DNA from: Robertmurraya kyonggiensis
Lineage (GTDB): Bacteria > Bacillota > Bacilli > Bacillales > Cytobacillaceae
DNA: 64,000 nt
NCBI RefSeq assembly: GCF_005116465.1
Contig: NZ_SWBM01000007.1
Coordinates: 1-64,000 of the forward strand
Direction of reading: 5' to 3'
Positions 35,698-44,098 of the stretch are shown here, one piece after another (within the stretch, counting starts at the first letter, position 1; each line of letters opens with the position of its first letter). The notes beneath the pieces were generated by a model. That model had not been told where the DNA came from. It worked only from the letters and a program-made list of their open reading frames with translations, and ran no database searches. The translations under genes were made by a program, and so were the position numbers.

Positions 35698-36783
35698 TTA
35701 GCTTAAACCTTCGTGTGAAACTTCGCTAAAATTTTTATCGAAATAAAGAACTCTACTTGGAATCGCCATTTTCACATTTTCTTGTTCAAGAATATCGAGA
35801 ATTGCAAAATTGATTTCTTCTTTTACTTTTAGAAATTCAGCCCATACTGTTGTTTTCGTGAAAAAGTAGAGGAAAACGCCGAATCCATTATCGGTGAACT
35901 GATCGAAGCGAACATGAATCGTTTCCTGATGAATCTCTGGGTGATTCCGCAAGACCTCCTCAATTTTCTGGACCACATTTTTCAATTGCCCCTTAGGCGT
36001 ATCATGCGCCACTCGTAGTTGAAAAGTGATTTGCCTTTTTCCCATCCAGCTCCAATTGGTAATCGATTCATTTGCCAGCGTCGCATTTGGAACCGTAACG
36101 ACCGCTTGGGCGAATGTGCGAATTCTTGTGCTACGAAATGTAATATCCTCAACTGTTCCTTCTACACTCGGCGTCAAAATCCAGTCCCCAATCGAAAAAG
36201 GTTTCTCCGTAATAATAACTATGCCACCAAATAGATTAGCAATGGCATCTTTGGCTGCAAGAGAGATAGCTAATCCTCCTATCCCTAATCCAGCAACTAA
36301 TCCACTTATTTCATAGCCAAATACCTGAGCAATAACACTTACACTAATAACTACAACTAATACCCGTAACGCTTTGGATAGGAACGGGATAAGAATCTCA
36401 TCAATCTCAAAATTAAATTTATGATTTAATTTTGTCAGCAGTAAAGATGAAGTCGATGATAGATTATATAATCCCCAGCTGATTACAAAAACAATGGATG
36501 CTCGTATAAGGTTTTGAAAGAGCTTCCCCTGTTCATTAAAATAAGGAAAATAATCAGCCGCAATATAGATTCCAATGATGAAAAAAAGCAATTGGATCGG
36601 TTTTTCATAAGAAAGAAACACATTCGATAAAAATGAAGTCGGTGCTTTTTTGCTCATCTTCAGCAATAGGGCAAACACATACTTCGAGAAAATTTTTCTA
36701 AATATAAGGAAAATCAGAATGATCCCCAGTGATATCCCAAGATTTTTGAGAAACTCAAGTTGTAAAAACACTTCCCAATTCAT
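35698..36783 (-). CDS. small-conductance mechanosensitive channel, MscS family
   Basis: About 361 residues. Four or five transmembrane helices (the last being the pore helix ISGLVAGLGIGGLAISLAAKDAIANLFGGIVI, landmark GLGIGGLAISLAAKD) then the beta domain (KPFSIGDWILTPSVEGTVEDITFRSTRIRTF) and the C-terminal alpha/beta domain. Protects against hypo-osmotic shock. Start ATG 36783 or 36816; neither has a strong Shine-Dalgarno site. Resembles B. subtilis YkuT/YhdY class proteins with extended N-terminus. Confidence 0.88.
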   Translation of the reverse strand: MNWEVFLQLEFLKNLGISLGIILIFLIFRKIFSKYVFALLLKMSKKAPTSFLSNVFLSYEKPIQLLFFIIGIYIAADYFPYFNEQGKLFQNLIRASIVFVISWGLYNLSSTSSLLLTKLNHKFNFEIDEILIPFLSKALRVLVVVISVSVIAQVFGYEISGLVAGLGIGGLAISLAAKDAIANLFGGIVIITEKPFSIGDWILTPSVEGTVEDITFRSTRIRTFAQAVVTVPNATLANESITNWSWMGKRQITFQLRVAHDTPKGQLKNVVQKIEEVLRNHPEIHQETIHVRFDQFTDNGFGVFLYFFTKTTVWAEFLKVKEEINFAILDILEQENVKMAIPSRVLYFDKNFSEVSHEGLS

Positions 36784-36877
36784 AAACAGACCAACTTTCC
36801 TAGCCAACTTATACATTTATTAGCTTATCCTAAAAAGGATATGCTTAAAGAATTGGGATGTTTTCATTCGAACTTCA

Positions 36878-37543
36878 TTATTTCCCTACTTCTTGCAATG
36901 AAAGTTCTGAACCTGCCTTTACTTCTAAACTTTGTGGGATTCGAAGATACACGATGGGCCCATCAATCGTGACCCCATTAACCATTTTATCCCCGGTAAT
37001 TTGATTAACGGCAAAGACATTTTTCATGAGAGCTAACTTGATTACCTGACTTCCAGGATAGATGATCGACATGTATTGTTCACTAATTTTCACTCTCGGC
37101 GGGACAATTTTCTCAGAAAAGTCCATCCCGTTCATATGCGAGAAACTCCCATAGATATGTGCTTCAATCATATTGTCATCTACGGATTTTCTTTCAATAA
37201 AAATAGTAGTACCCACTTCTGCATTGGCGGAAGTAATGGACAAGCTCTCTCCCGAGTAGTCAAAACTATTTTTATCTAACAAGTAAGGCGTGTCGATTTT
37301 ACTAATCTCGCCACTATAAATTGCCTCATATAAATCCGTTTTCTGCTTTTCCTCGACCATCTCTGCCGGTTCTTCACTCTTCATAAAAAAGCTAATACAT
37401 AAAGAGAGGAGGAGTACACCTACATAGACAATAAGTAACCAGTGCGTTATTTTTACATTCATTTTCAACCTGAATTTTAGAGATAAAATAAGGACTGCAA
37501 TCATGATGACTATTGGAATAACGGAAACAAGCAATGTTGTCAT
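36878..37543 (-). CDS. membrane protein of the GntR-ABC operon, unknown function
   Basis: 221 residues: two N-terminal transmembrane helices (VIPIVIMIAVLILSL, WLLIVYVGVLLLSLCISF) then a soluble, probably extracytoplasmic domain of about 150 residues rich in beta strands (VGTTIFIERKSVDDN, VYLRIPQSLEVKAGSELSLQEVG). Its ATG overlaps the stop of the upstream permease (ATGA at 37540-37543). It is last of four genes regulated together and probably an accessory part of the exporter. Confidence 0.7.
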   Translation of the reverse strand: MTTLLVSVIPIVIMIAVLILSLKFRLKMNVKITHWLLIVYVGVLLLSLCISFFMKSEEPAEMVEEKQKTDLYEAIYSGEISKIDTPYLLDKNSFDYSGESLSITSANAEVGTTIFIERKSVDDNMIEAHIYGSFSHMNGMDFSEKIVPPRVKISEQYMSIIYPGSQVIKLALMKNVFAVNQITGDKMVNGVTIDGPIVYLRIPQSLEVKAGSELSLQEVGK

Positions 37544-38265
37544 CGCCTTACCTCCATTCGATTTAGAATACTGATGGAAGCAAGAAAAAACAGGGCTGTC
37601 GTGATGAGTATTTTTATCAAAAAGAATACGAAATTCGGCTCCATCACATAAAACTGAAACAATTGCACGAGGATGGATTCACCCAAAAATATTGAACCAA
37701 TAATCAAAACAGGAACAAGCAGGACAAAGGATTTATTCACTTGCACAAGAGCTCCTATTAAGTATCCAATAGAGCAAACACAGAAAATGTAGAGTGCGCT
37801 CATAACAATCCCAAGAATAAACACTGGAAAATCAAATGGACCTGAATACACTTGTTGGTCACGAAATAAAAAAGCAATTAACTGTAACAAGTATCTTGAA
37901 AGATTTGCTGTAACCGCCCCAAGCAAGCTTCCAGTCAGTAAAAAGAGTATGTTTGATAGACTGCTACTAAGTCGATTCGTAACAAAAGTGAAATCATGAT
38001 TCCGATACGGCTTTGTCGTAATCGTGATGGCCGTTACGAGCGCCCAAAACATTGTAAAGACAAGAACCACATCTGCCGAGTAATAATTGAAGTTAATTTG
38101 AAGACCTTCCGATGATGACAAAGATCCGCCAATTCCACCTAAAGAAAAAAGGATGGCGACAAGTTGTATTCCCACAAGTGAACTAATAGCATCAATATTT
38201 GCTTTTAGCTTAAATGAATATTGCTTCTTTACCGTTTCCATTAAGTTAGCGGTTGATAAAGACAT
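37540..38265 (-). CDS. ABC transporter membrane subunit (YtrC/D-like)
   Basis: About 241 residues with six transmembrane segments; partner of the ATPase encoded just upstream. AGGAGG lies 8 nt before ATG 38265 (a second ATG at 38268). The reading frame overlaps the end of the ATPase gene by about 20 bp. Substrate unknown; similar GntR-led ABC operons in Bacillus respond to cell-wall-active compounds. Confidence 0.78.
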   Translation of the reverse strand: MSLSTANLMETVKKQYSFKLKANIDAISSLVGIQLVAILFSLGGIGGSLSSSEGLQINFNYYSADVVLVFTMFWALVTAITITTKPYRNHDFTFVTNRLSSSLSNILFLLTGSLLGAVTANLSRYLLQLIAFLFRDQQVYSGPFDFPVFILGIVMSALYIFCVCSIGYLIGALVQVNKSFVLLVPVLIIGSIFLGESILVQLFQFYVMEPNFVFFLIKILITTALFFLASISILNRMEVRR

Positions 38266-39148
38266 CATCAATGCCTCCTTTCGTGTCACTCGTTAAGTAG
38301 ATACATAGATCGCTGGCATGAACAGGGGTGATTTTCACACCATTTAGTCTAGCCTGTGCTAGCTCGGCTTCGGACAAATCATTTTTAATCACCACATATG
38401 TTGCGTTTAGTCCAATCTGATTCTGGTAAAGGACTTCTTTTCCTTCCGTCCATGGCAAAACAGACGATGCCTGGCCTTGTAATCCGATCGCCCATTCCTT
38501 AAGGTCTGAAATTGGGATATGAAGATGTACTTTTCCGTTTTTTAAAAGAAGTACGTCTTCAAGTAAATCCTCCATTTCCTCTAGGTGATGACTAGAAATC
38601 AAAATTGTTCTTGGGTGGTCTATATAATCTTTCAAAAGCGCACGGTAAAAGTCTTTTCTGACTGCTTCATCCATCCCCGTGGTCGGTTCATCAAAAATGG
38701 TAATCGGACATCTAGCTGCTATTCCCACAATCGCATTAAATGTACTCGTTCTTCCTTTCGAAAGAGTGTTATGGTAGTGTTTCGGATCAAAGTTGAAGTA
38801 CTTAAACAAGCGCTGAGCAAAATCCATATCCCAATTTGGATAAAAGGTTTGTGCTGCTTCTAAGAGCTCTTGTAATTGAAGGGCTGGTGGAAAACTCATT
38901 TGGTCATCCACAAAAATAGAGTTTACAGAGGTGTATAGATTATTAAATGGTCGCTGTTCGAGTACTCTGATCTCTCCAGACGTTTCTTTAGTAAATCCAG
39001 CCATTATTTTAAGAAGCGTTGTTTTTCCAACACCGTTTCGACCGATGACTCCCGTAATTTTGTTCTCTTCTATCGTAAAAGAAATTTGATTTAACACCTT
39101 TTTCCGCAAATAAGCTTTAGATAATTCCCTACATTCGATCACACTCAT
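38246..39148 (-). CDS. ABC transporter ATP-binding protein (YtrB-like)
   Basis: 300-residue ATPase: Walker A GRNGVGKTTLLK near residue 36-47, a divergent signature region (LSKGRTSTFNAIVGIAAR in place of LSGGQ), Walker B TIFDEPTTGMD, and the switch His in ISSHHLEE. The LSKGR signature is typical of the YtrB/CcmA-type exporters. About 90 C-terminal residues form an extra domain. ATGA overlap with gntR (39145-39148). Confidence 0.87.
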   Translation of the reverse strand: MSVIECRELSKAYLRKKVLNQISFTIEENKITGVIGRNGVGKTTLLKIMAGFTKETSGEIRVLEQRPFNNLYTSVNSIFVDDQMSFPPALQLQELLEAAQTFYPNWDMDFAQRLFKYFNFDPKHYHNTLSKGRTSTFNAIVGIAARCPITIFDEPTTGMDEAVRKDFYRALLKDYIDHPRTILISSHHLEEMEDLLEDVLLLKNGKVHLHIPISDLKEWAIGLQGQASSVLPWTEGKEVLYQNQIGLNATYVVIKNDLSEAELAQARLNGVKITPVHASDLCIYLTSDTKGGIDDVFINR

Positions 39149-39522
39149 TTTCTCCCCTCCTTATAAAGTGCGGCTTTAATCATGTCCATTAACTCTTGTT
39201 CCGTTATTTGCAATCGCTCGGACTCTAAAACAAGCTCTTGCACGAGTTGCTTTAAAGTACCGCTCTTTCGTTTGTTCGCAATATTTTCCTTGGCATCTTC
39301 CGCTACGAACATTCCTAATCCTCGCTTTTTATAAAGAATGCCTTCATCCGCTAATATATTGAGTCCTTTTGCTGCTGTCGCTGGATTGATCGTGAACATT
39401 TCTGCCAACTGATATTGAGAATAAACTTTTTGGTTGCTTTCAAAATTCCCATTCAATATTTCTGTTTCAATCCATTCGGCAATCTGTACATATATCGGCT
39501 TCGTACCATCTTGATTTAATAT
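39145..39522 (-). CDS. GntR-family regulator (YtrA subfamily) with a non-canonical start
   Basis: Winged-helix repressor, 125 residues. The DNA-binding domain must begin LNQDGTKPIYVQIAEWIETE, upstream of the first usual start codon (TTG 39456), which would cut off helix 1. In-frame upstream there is only ATA at 39520-39522, 8 nt after AGGAGG, and a stop follows further up. I therefore take ATA as start. The rest matches YtrA: NQKVYSQYQLAEMFTINPATAAKGLNILADEGILYKKRGLGMFV (landmark NPATAAKGLN) plus a C-terminal helix. Confidence 0.8.
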   Translation of the reverse strand: MLNQDGTKPIYVQIAEWIETEILNGNFESNQKVYSQYQLAEMFTINPATAAKGLNILADEGILYKKRGLGMFVAEDAKENIANKRKSGTLKQLVQELVLESERLQITEQELMDMIKAALYKEGRK

Positions 39523-39549
39523 TTTCGCCGCCTCCTTTCTTTGTTAGTT

Positions 39550-39573
39550 AGTGCATTACTGATGTAATGTACT
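39550..39573 (-). promoter_or_regulatory. GntR/YtrA operator
   Basis: Dyad AGTGCATTAC-TGAT-GTAATGTACT with only one mismatch per arm, 28 bp before the ATA start, overlapping the promoter (TTGAAA and TATAGT, 17-bp spacing on the minus strand). Probable autorepression site. Confidence 0.75.
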
Positions 39574-39717
39574 ATATAACATATTGGAAACTTTTTCAAG
39601 TGGTGTTTTGTAAATTTTCTCCTTTTCTATTTTAGTAACAAATAGAACTTCCCATTTCTTTACCGCCTTTGATGTATTATTCTAGATTTATATATTTTCA
39701 ACTTGTGAGGTAAAAAC

Positions 39718-40632
39718 ATGAACTCAGGTAATTTAGCAGTCTCATATTCAAGAACAAAGGGCTTTATTTTTGTTATACTAGCTGCACTATTATGGGGTGT
39801 TTCCGGTACGGTAGCCCAATATTTATTCCACCAGCAAGGTTTTAGTCCTGAATGGTTAGTCGTTGTACGATTACTCGTTTCTGGGTTGCTCTTATTAGGG
39901 ATCGCTTATCGAAAAGAAAAACAAAAGGTATGGGCCGTTTGGAAAAATAAAAAGGATTCTTTGAGTCTTATCCTTTTTGGCATTTTTGGAATGCTGGCTG
40001 TTCAGTATACTTATTTTGCTGCCATTTCTTATGGGAACGCGGCAACAGCAACGGTCTTGCAATACATAGCCCCCATTCTGGTCACTTGCTTTTTAGCATT
40101 TCGAGCAAAGAGACTGCCAACGATGAAGGAGTTTGCGGCAGTTATTTTAGCCGTGTTAGGAACATTTTTTCTTGTGACGAAAGGGAATGTTAGCAGTCTC
40201 TCGATTTCGGGCTGGGCTCTTTTTTGGGGACTAAGCTCTGCTTTTGCACTTGCCTTTTATACGCTACAGCCAGGAAAACTCCTAGCTAGCTGGGGCTCAT
40301 TGATTGTTGTTGGGTGGGGCATGTTCATTGGTGGCATTGGCTTCACTTTCGTTCATCCACCGTGGAGATTTGAAGGAGACTGGTCTCTTTATGCCTATCT
40401 GGCGCTTATTTTTGTCATTATTCTTGGCACAATCGTTCCGTTTTATCTTTATTTAGAAAGTTTAAAATATATTGGCGCATCCGAAACAAGTCTACTTGCC
40501 TGCGTCGAACCGCTGGCTGCTGTTATTTGCTCCGTACTTTGGCTTGGTGTCACGTTTGGATTGACCGAATGGCTTGGGACCCTTTGTATTTTAAGCACGG
40601 TGGCCATTTTATCTGTGTTAAAGAAGAGTTGA
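39718..40632 (+). CDS. EamA (DMT) family transporter
   Basis: 304 residues with ten transmembrane segments in two EamA repeats (GFIFVILAALLWGVSGTVAQYLFHQQG ... and SISGWALFWGLSSAFALAFYTLQP...). Landmarks: ALLWGVSGTVAQ, GNAATATVLQYIAPI and GASETSLLACVEPLAAV. Drug/metabolite exporter of unknown substrate. The ABC-F leader begins directly after its stop codon. Confidence 0.85.
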   Translation: MNSGNLAVSYSRTKGFIFVILAALLWGVSGTVAQYLFHQQGFSPEWLVVVRLLVSGLLLLGIAYRKEKQKVWAVWKNKKDSLSLILFGIFGMLAVQYTYFAAISYGNAATATVLQYIAPILVTCFLAFRAKRLPTMKEFAAVILAVLGTFFLVTKGNVSSLSISGWALFWGLSSAFALAFYTLQPGKLLASWGSLIVVGWGMFIGGIGFTFVHPPWRFEGDWSLYAYLALIFVIILGTIVPFYLYLESLKYIGASETSLLACVEPLAAVICSVLWLGVTFGLTEWLGTLCILSTVAILSVLKKS

Positions 40633-40657
40633 CATCTGCGCGTAGATCTTTTATCGT
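40629..40657 (+). promoter_or_regulatory. promoter of the ABC-F gene leader
   Basis: TTGACA (40629-40634), 17-nt spacer, TATCGT (40652-40657). It overlaps the stop codon of the DMT gene and starts the roughly 260-nt leader of the ABC-F gene. Confidence 0.7.
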
Positions 40658-40693
40658 TAAATTACAAATATCGGAAAGGGTGAGTCTATTACA

Positions 40694-40705
40694 ATGAAGT
40701 TCTAA
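40694..40705 (+). CDS. three-codon upstream ORF (MKF) of the ABC-F leader
   Basis: ATG AAG TTC TAA behind GGAAAGGGTGAG (about 10 nt before ATG). The stop codon directly touches TCCTATT (40706-40712), the 5' arm of the large leader hairpin. A ribosome held on this mini-ORF would cover that arm. Very short uORFs suit drugs that block the peptidyl transferase centre at the first peptide bonds. Confidence 0.6.
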   Translation: MKF

Positions 40706-40799
40706 TCCTATTTTTTTCGAAAACATCAAATTGAACACACATTTTTTACAGCGGCATTGACTGCTTATTTTGTGTTGCAATTTGGTTTTCAGAATAGGA
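40706..40799 (+). promoter_or_regulatory. leader anti-antiterminator hairpin
   Basis: Stacked pairings: TCCTATT (40706-40712) with AATAGGA (40793-40799); GAAAAC (40719-40724) with GTTTTC (40785-40790); CAAATTGAACACA (40727-40739) with TGTGTTGCAATTTG (40771-40784, one bulge). This locks up the segment 40788-40799, which otherwise pairs perfectly over 12 bp with TCCTATTCTGAA (40858-40869) in the terminator. Confidence 0.75.
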
Positions 40800-40854
40800 T
40801 TGGACTTTGTTGTTGGCTCTTTACACCCGCCAGCTTATTTGCTGTATGATCAGC

Positions 40855-40892
40855 GCCTCCTATTCTGAATGTAGAACTGGAGGCATTTTTTT
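40855..40892 (+). terminator. ABC-F leader terminator
   Basis: GCCTCC / GGAGGC with an 18-nt loop followed by A and seven T, ending 28 nt before the ABC-F start codon. Its 5' arm and loop (40858-40869) are perfectly complementary to 40788-40799, the antiterminator strand. Confidence 0.85.
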
Positions 40893-40919
40893 GTCTCCAA
40901 AAACAGAGGAGATGATGTC

Positions 40920-42485
40920 ATGTTGTTATTAGAAGCAAATGAACTTAAGCTTTATATAAAAGACAGATTATTGCTGGATGTAGATAAATTAGAAATTCAT
41001 AAAGGAGAACGAATCGGTCTCGTCGGAAAAAACGGGACTGGGAAGACCACACTATTAGAGGTCTTAGCTGAAAAAAGAGCAAGTGATAGCGGACGCGTTC
41101 ATGCGTATGGAACGTATGAACTTTTACCACAGCTCAAACGTACAGATACGACAAAAAGCGGTGGTGAGGTTACACAAGAATATATCACGGGGGCTTTGAA
41201 CAGAAATCCAGAAATTTTACTAGCCGATGAACCGACCACCCACTTAGACACAGACCATATTGAATGGCTTGAAAAGAAACTGAGCCATTGGCAAGGTGCA
41301 CTTCTTATTGTTTCCCATGACCGTGCCTTTTTGGATGCACTTTGCACTACCATTTGGGAACTAGCCGATGGCCATATCCGCATATACAAAGGCAATTATT
41401 CTGATTATGTGGCGCAAAAAGAGTTGGAACATAAAACGCATGAGGTCGCCTATGAAAAATATGAGAAAAAGAAACGGCAATTGGAAGAGGCGATTATTTT
41501 AAAAGAAAAGAAGGCAGCCAGGGCAACGAAAAAGCCTAAGAATGTAAGCACTTCTGAAGCAAGCATTACTGGGGCAAAACCATATTTCGCAAAGAAACAG
41601 AAGAAACTTCAAACCGTCGCAAAAGCTCTAGAAACTAGACTTGAAAAGCTTGAAAAGGTGGAAAAAATCAGAGAGACACCTGCCATTCAGATGGATTTGC
41701 CCAATGAAGAAGCATTTAGAGGGCGTATTGTGCTTCGTATTGAGAAAGTCTCCGGAGGATTCGATGGACGGTCACTTTGGAATACAGCTAGTTTCGAGGT
41801 ACGCGGAGGCGATAAACTTGCGATTATTGGCGCAAATGGGAGCGGGAAAACAACGCTTTTAAAGAAAATGATTAATAAGGCTGACGGCATTTCTCTCTCC
41901 CCTGCGATGAAATTTGGCTATTTCAGTCAAACGATTGATTTATTGGATACGGAGAAAACGATTTTGGAAAACGTTCAGTCGACCTCTAAACAGACAGAGA
42001 CTTTTATTCGCATTGTTTTAGCGCGACTGCATTTTTTCCGTGATGATGTGTATAAAAAGGTTTCTGTACTAAGCGGTGGTGAACGAGTTAAAGTGGCTCT
42101 AGCGAAATTATTTGTGAGCGACATTAACACATTAATTCTTGATGAGCCTACGAATTTTCTCGATATCGAAGCAGTTGAGGCATTGGAGTCACTTTTACAG
42201 GAATACACAGGTACGATTATTTTTGTTTCCCATGACCGACGCTTTGTTAGTAAAATCGCGACGCGAATTTTAGTTATTGAGGATAAGCGATTGCGAGTTT
42301 TTGAAGGAACTTATGAGGAATTTCGTAATTTTGTGCCTCAGGTCGAGCGTGATTCTAGAGAAGATCATAGGCTTTTACTAGAGACGAAGATTACAGAAGT
42401 GCTGAGTCGACTAAGTATTGATCCGACTCCAGAATTGGAGAAAGAATTTCAGTTACTTCTTGCAGAGAAAAGAAAATTGAATTAG
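40920..42485 (+). CDS. ABC-F ribosome protection protein, Vga/VmlR type
   Basis: 521-residue tandem-ATPase without membrane domain, which displaces bound drugs from the ribosome. NBD1: GKNGTGKTTLL, signature SGGEVTQEYITGAL, LLADEPTTHLD. The linker (about residues 165-245) with RATKKPKNVSTSEASITGAKPYFAKKQKKL is the antibiotic-resistance domain characteristic of Vga/VmlR. NBD2: GANGSGKTTLL, LSGGERVKVALAKLF, LILDEPTNFLD. Close over its whole length to Vga(A) as I remember it (522 residues). Expected profile: lincosamides, streptogramin A, pleuromutilins. GAGGAG lies 11 nt before ATG. Confidence 0.9.
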   Translation: MLLLEANELKLYIKDRLLLDVDKLEIHKGERIGLVGKNGTGKTTLLEVLAEKRASDSGRVHAYGTYELLPQLKRTDTTKSGGEVTQEYITGALNRNPEILLADEPTTHLDTDHIEWLEKKLSHWQGALLIVSHDRAFLDALCTTIWELADGHIRIYKGNYSDYVAQKELEHKTHEVAYEKYEKKKRQLEEAIILKEKKAARATKKPKNVSTSEASITGAKPYFAKKQKKLQTVAKALETRLEKLEKVEKIRETPAIQMDLPNEEAFRGRIVLRIEKVSGGFDGRSLWNTASFEVRGGDKLAIIGANGSGKTTLLKKMINKADGISLSPAMKFGYFSQTIDLLDTEKTILENVQSTSKQTETFIRIVLARLHFFRDDVYKKVSVLSGGERVKVALAKLFVSDINTLILDEPTNFLDIEAVEALESLLQEYTGTIIFVSHDRRFVSKIATRILVIEDKRLRVFEGTYEEFRNFVPQVERDSREDHRLLLETKITEVLSRLSIDPTPELEKEFQLLLAEKRKLN

Positions 42486-42486
42486 A

Positions 42487-42516
42487 ACGGCAGGGGTTGT
42501 CCCCCTGCTGTTTTTA
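42487..42516 (+). terminator. ABC-F gene terminator
   Basis: ACGGCAGGGG / CCCCTGCTGT, loop TTGTC, followed by TTTTTAT. Confidence 0.9.
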
Positions 42517-42521
42517 TATAC

Positions 42522-43022
42522 TTAGGCAGTCTCTTCTTCTTGCAGCTCTTCTTCCCATTCCTTACACACATCAATCCAATTCTTAGCATAAGAGTATTCC
42601 TCTAGTTCTTCACATGTAAGCTCAATCGCCGAATTGGTACTGCCACAGGCTGGGAACAGCGTTTCAAATCGTTTCATCGACACATCAAGATAGACATCTA
42701 AGTCGTTCGCGAGCCCAAACGGACAAACGCCACCAATCACATGTCCAGTCTGTTCGACTACCTCCTCCGCTGTCAGCATCCGTGCTTTGTATCCGAAGGT
42801 ATGACGAAACTTTTTATTATCGATTTTCGCATCCCCTGCTGCCACAACGAGGATCGCCTTGTCATCTTCCCCTCTAAAGGATAAAGTCTTTGCAATACGA
42901 GCAGGAATAACGCCAATGGTTTCAGCCGCCATATCCACGGTTGCACTGGATTGTTCAAACACCTGTACATCATTCTCACGATTCCATTTTTTAAAATGAG
43001 CCTTCACGCTTTCTAATGACAT
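42522..43022 (-). CDS. YbaK/EbsC-type aminoacyl-tRNA deacylase
   Basis: 166-residue single-domain editing protein of the YbaK/ProX group, which hydrolyses mischarged tRNA (e.g. Cys- or Ala-tRNA(Pro)). Landmarks: KTLSFRGEDDKAILVVAAGDAKIDNKKF (landmark VVAAGDAKID), the GGVCPFGL loop and FPACGSTNSAIELT with the invariant GxxxxxxxL pattern. It resembles YwhH of B. subtilis. AAGGAGG is 6 nt from ATG. Confidence 0.85.
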   Translation of the reverse strand: MSLESVKAHFKKWNRENDVQVFEQSSATVDMAAETIGVIPARIAKTLSFRGEDDKAILVVAAGDAKIDNKKFRHTFGYKARMLTAEEVVEQTGHVIGGVCPFGLANDLDVYLDVSMKRFETLFPACGSTNSAIELTCEELEEYSYAKNWIDVCKEWEEELQEEETA

Positions 43023-43139
43023 GTAGAACCCTCCTTTTTGGAAAATAGTAACATCTTTTGCGAAAATGTCAAAAAATTGTTTCTTGTTAAAGCGAGGGTG
43101 GTTTCCTAAGATAGAGATATATAGAAAGGAAGTTTGCCT

Positions 43140-44048
43140 ATGAAACCTCGTTTGGAATCGACGGAATTAAAGGTTTACCGAAGTGTAAATGCTCGCATGG
43201 AATTAGAAGGAAAGGAGAAACTGCATTATTCATTTTTAGAAAAATGGTTGGAGGGTGAGTTAAAGTTCGATAGTTTACTAGAAAGGCTAGAAGGTGAATA
43301 CCTTATTTTGAAGGATATCTTACTGGACTATCAGGGCAATTTGTTCCAGATTGACACCTTGATTATTTCAAAGAATACGATTCATATGTTTGAAGTGAAA
43401 AATTACGAGGGAGATTATTATGTGGACGCTGACAACTGGTTCTCCACTTCTGGCACCGAAATCAAAAATCCGTTGAGTCAGTTAAAACGTACCGAATCCC
43501 TCTTCCGCCGGTATCTTCAATTTTTTCGTTCCCCTTTAAAACTCGAATGCTACCTCGTATTTGTTAATCCAGAATTTACTCTTTTACAGGCGCCACTTAA
43601 TGAACTGATTATTCTTCCCACCCAGCTAAATCGCTTTTTACGAAATCTCGAATTCCCACGAGCCCCCTTAACCAATACCCCCATTAATCTCGCTAAAAAA
43701 ATCCTAGCCGACCCTATCGTTGATTCTCCATACAAACGTCTTCCTACCTATGAATATAAGCAATTGGAAAAAGGAATCTGGTGCTGCAGGTGTCGGTCTT
43801 TGCGGACGCATGTGGAAGGAAGAAAACTTCTCATTTGTGAATCCTGTGGGGTACAAGAAGAACTTGAGTCTGCTATTTTACGTAGTGTCGAGGAATTCCA
43901 GGTTTTGTTCCTAAACAGGAAAATTACAACGAATGCGGTGCAGGATTGGTGTCTTGTGGTGGAATCGCGAAAGGGAATTAGAAGAGTGCTAGATAAGCAC
44001 TATACTAAGATCGGAAGTAAAAAACATACCTATTTTATTGCGAAGTAA
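43140..44048 (+). CDS. NERD domain protein (nuclease-related)
   Basis: 302 residues. The NERD domain spans about residues 35-150: ILLDYQGNLFQIDTLIISKNTIHMFEVKNYEGDYY (landmark QIDTLIISKN...FEVKNYEG) with the D...E.K nuclease-like residues, then LSQLKRTESLFRRYL. The C-terminal half carries four cysteines (CCRC, CESC), a likely zinc ribbon, and a helix-turn region near the end. Likely nuclease-fold protein; target unknown. Start ATG 43140 has AAGGAAG 7 nt upstream. Confidence 0.8.
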   Translation: MKPRLESTELKVYRSVNARMELEGKEKLHYSFLEKWLEGELKFDSLLERLEGEYLILKDILLDYQGNLFQIDTLIISKNTIHMFEVKNYEGDYYVDADNWFSTSGTEIKNPLSQLKRTESLFRRYLQFFRSPLKLECYLVFVNPEFTLLQAPLNELIILPTQLNRFLRNLEFPRAPLTNTPINLAKKILADPIVDSPYKRLPTYEYKQLEKGIWCCRCRSLRTHVEGRKLLICESCGVQEELESAILRSVEEFQVLFLNRKITTNAVQDWCLVVESRKGIRRVLDKHYTKIGSKKHTYFIAK

Positions 44049-44064
44049 GTCTAATCTACCCGGT

Positions 44065-44097
44065 CGAGTTTCTATAATATGAAACTCGGCTATTTTT
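44065..44097 (+). terminator. NERD gene terminator
   Basis: CGAGTTTC / GAAACTCG (8 bp) with an 8-nt loop, then GCTATTTTT. Confidence 0.8.
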
Positions 44098-44098
44098 A

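Noticed and set aside
39456-39522. TTG at 39456 as the start of the GntR regulator
   Set aside because: It would remove the first DNA-binding helix, and has no Shine-Dalgarno site; the site lies before ATA at 39522.
40681-40698. five-codon GTG uORF (GTG AGT CTA TTA CAA TGA) in the ABC-F leader
   Set aside because: The ribosome binding site overlaps its start codon; the ATG AAG TTC mini-ORF has proper spacing.
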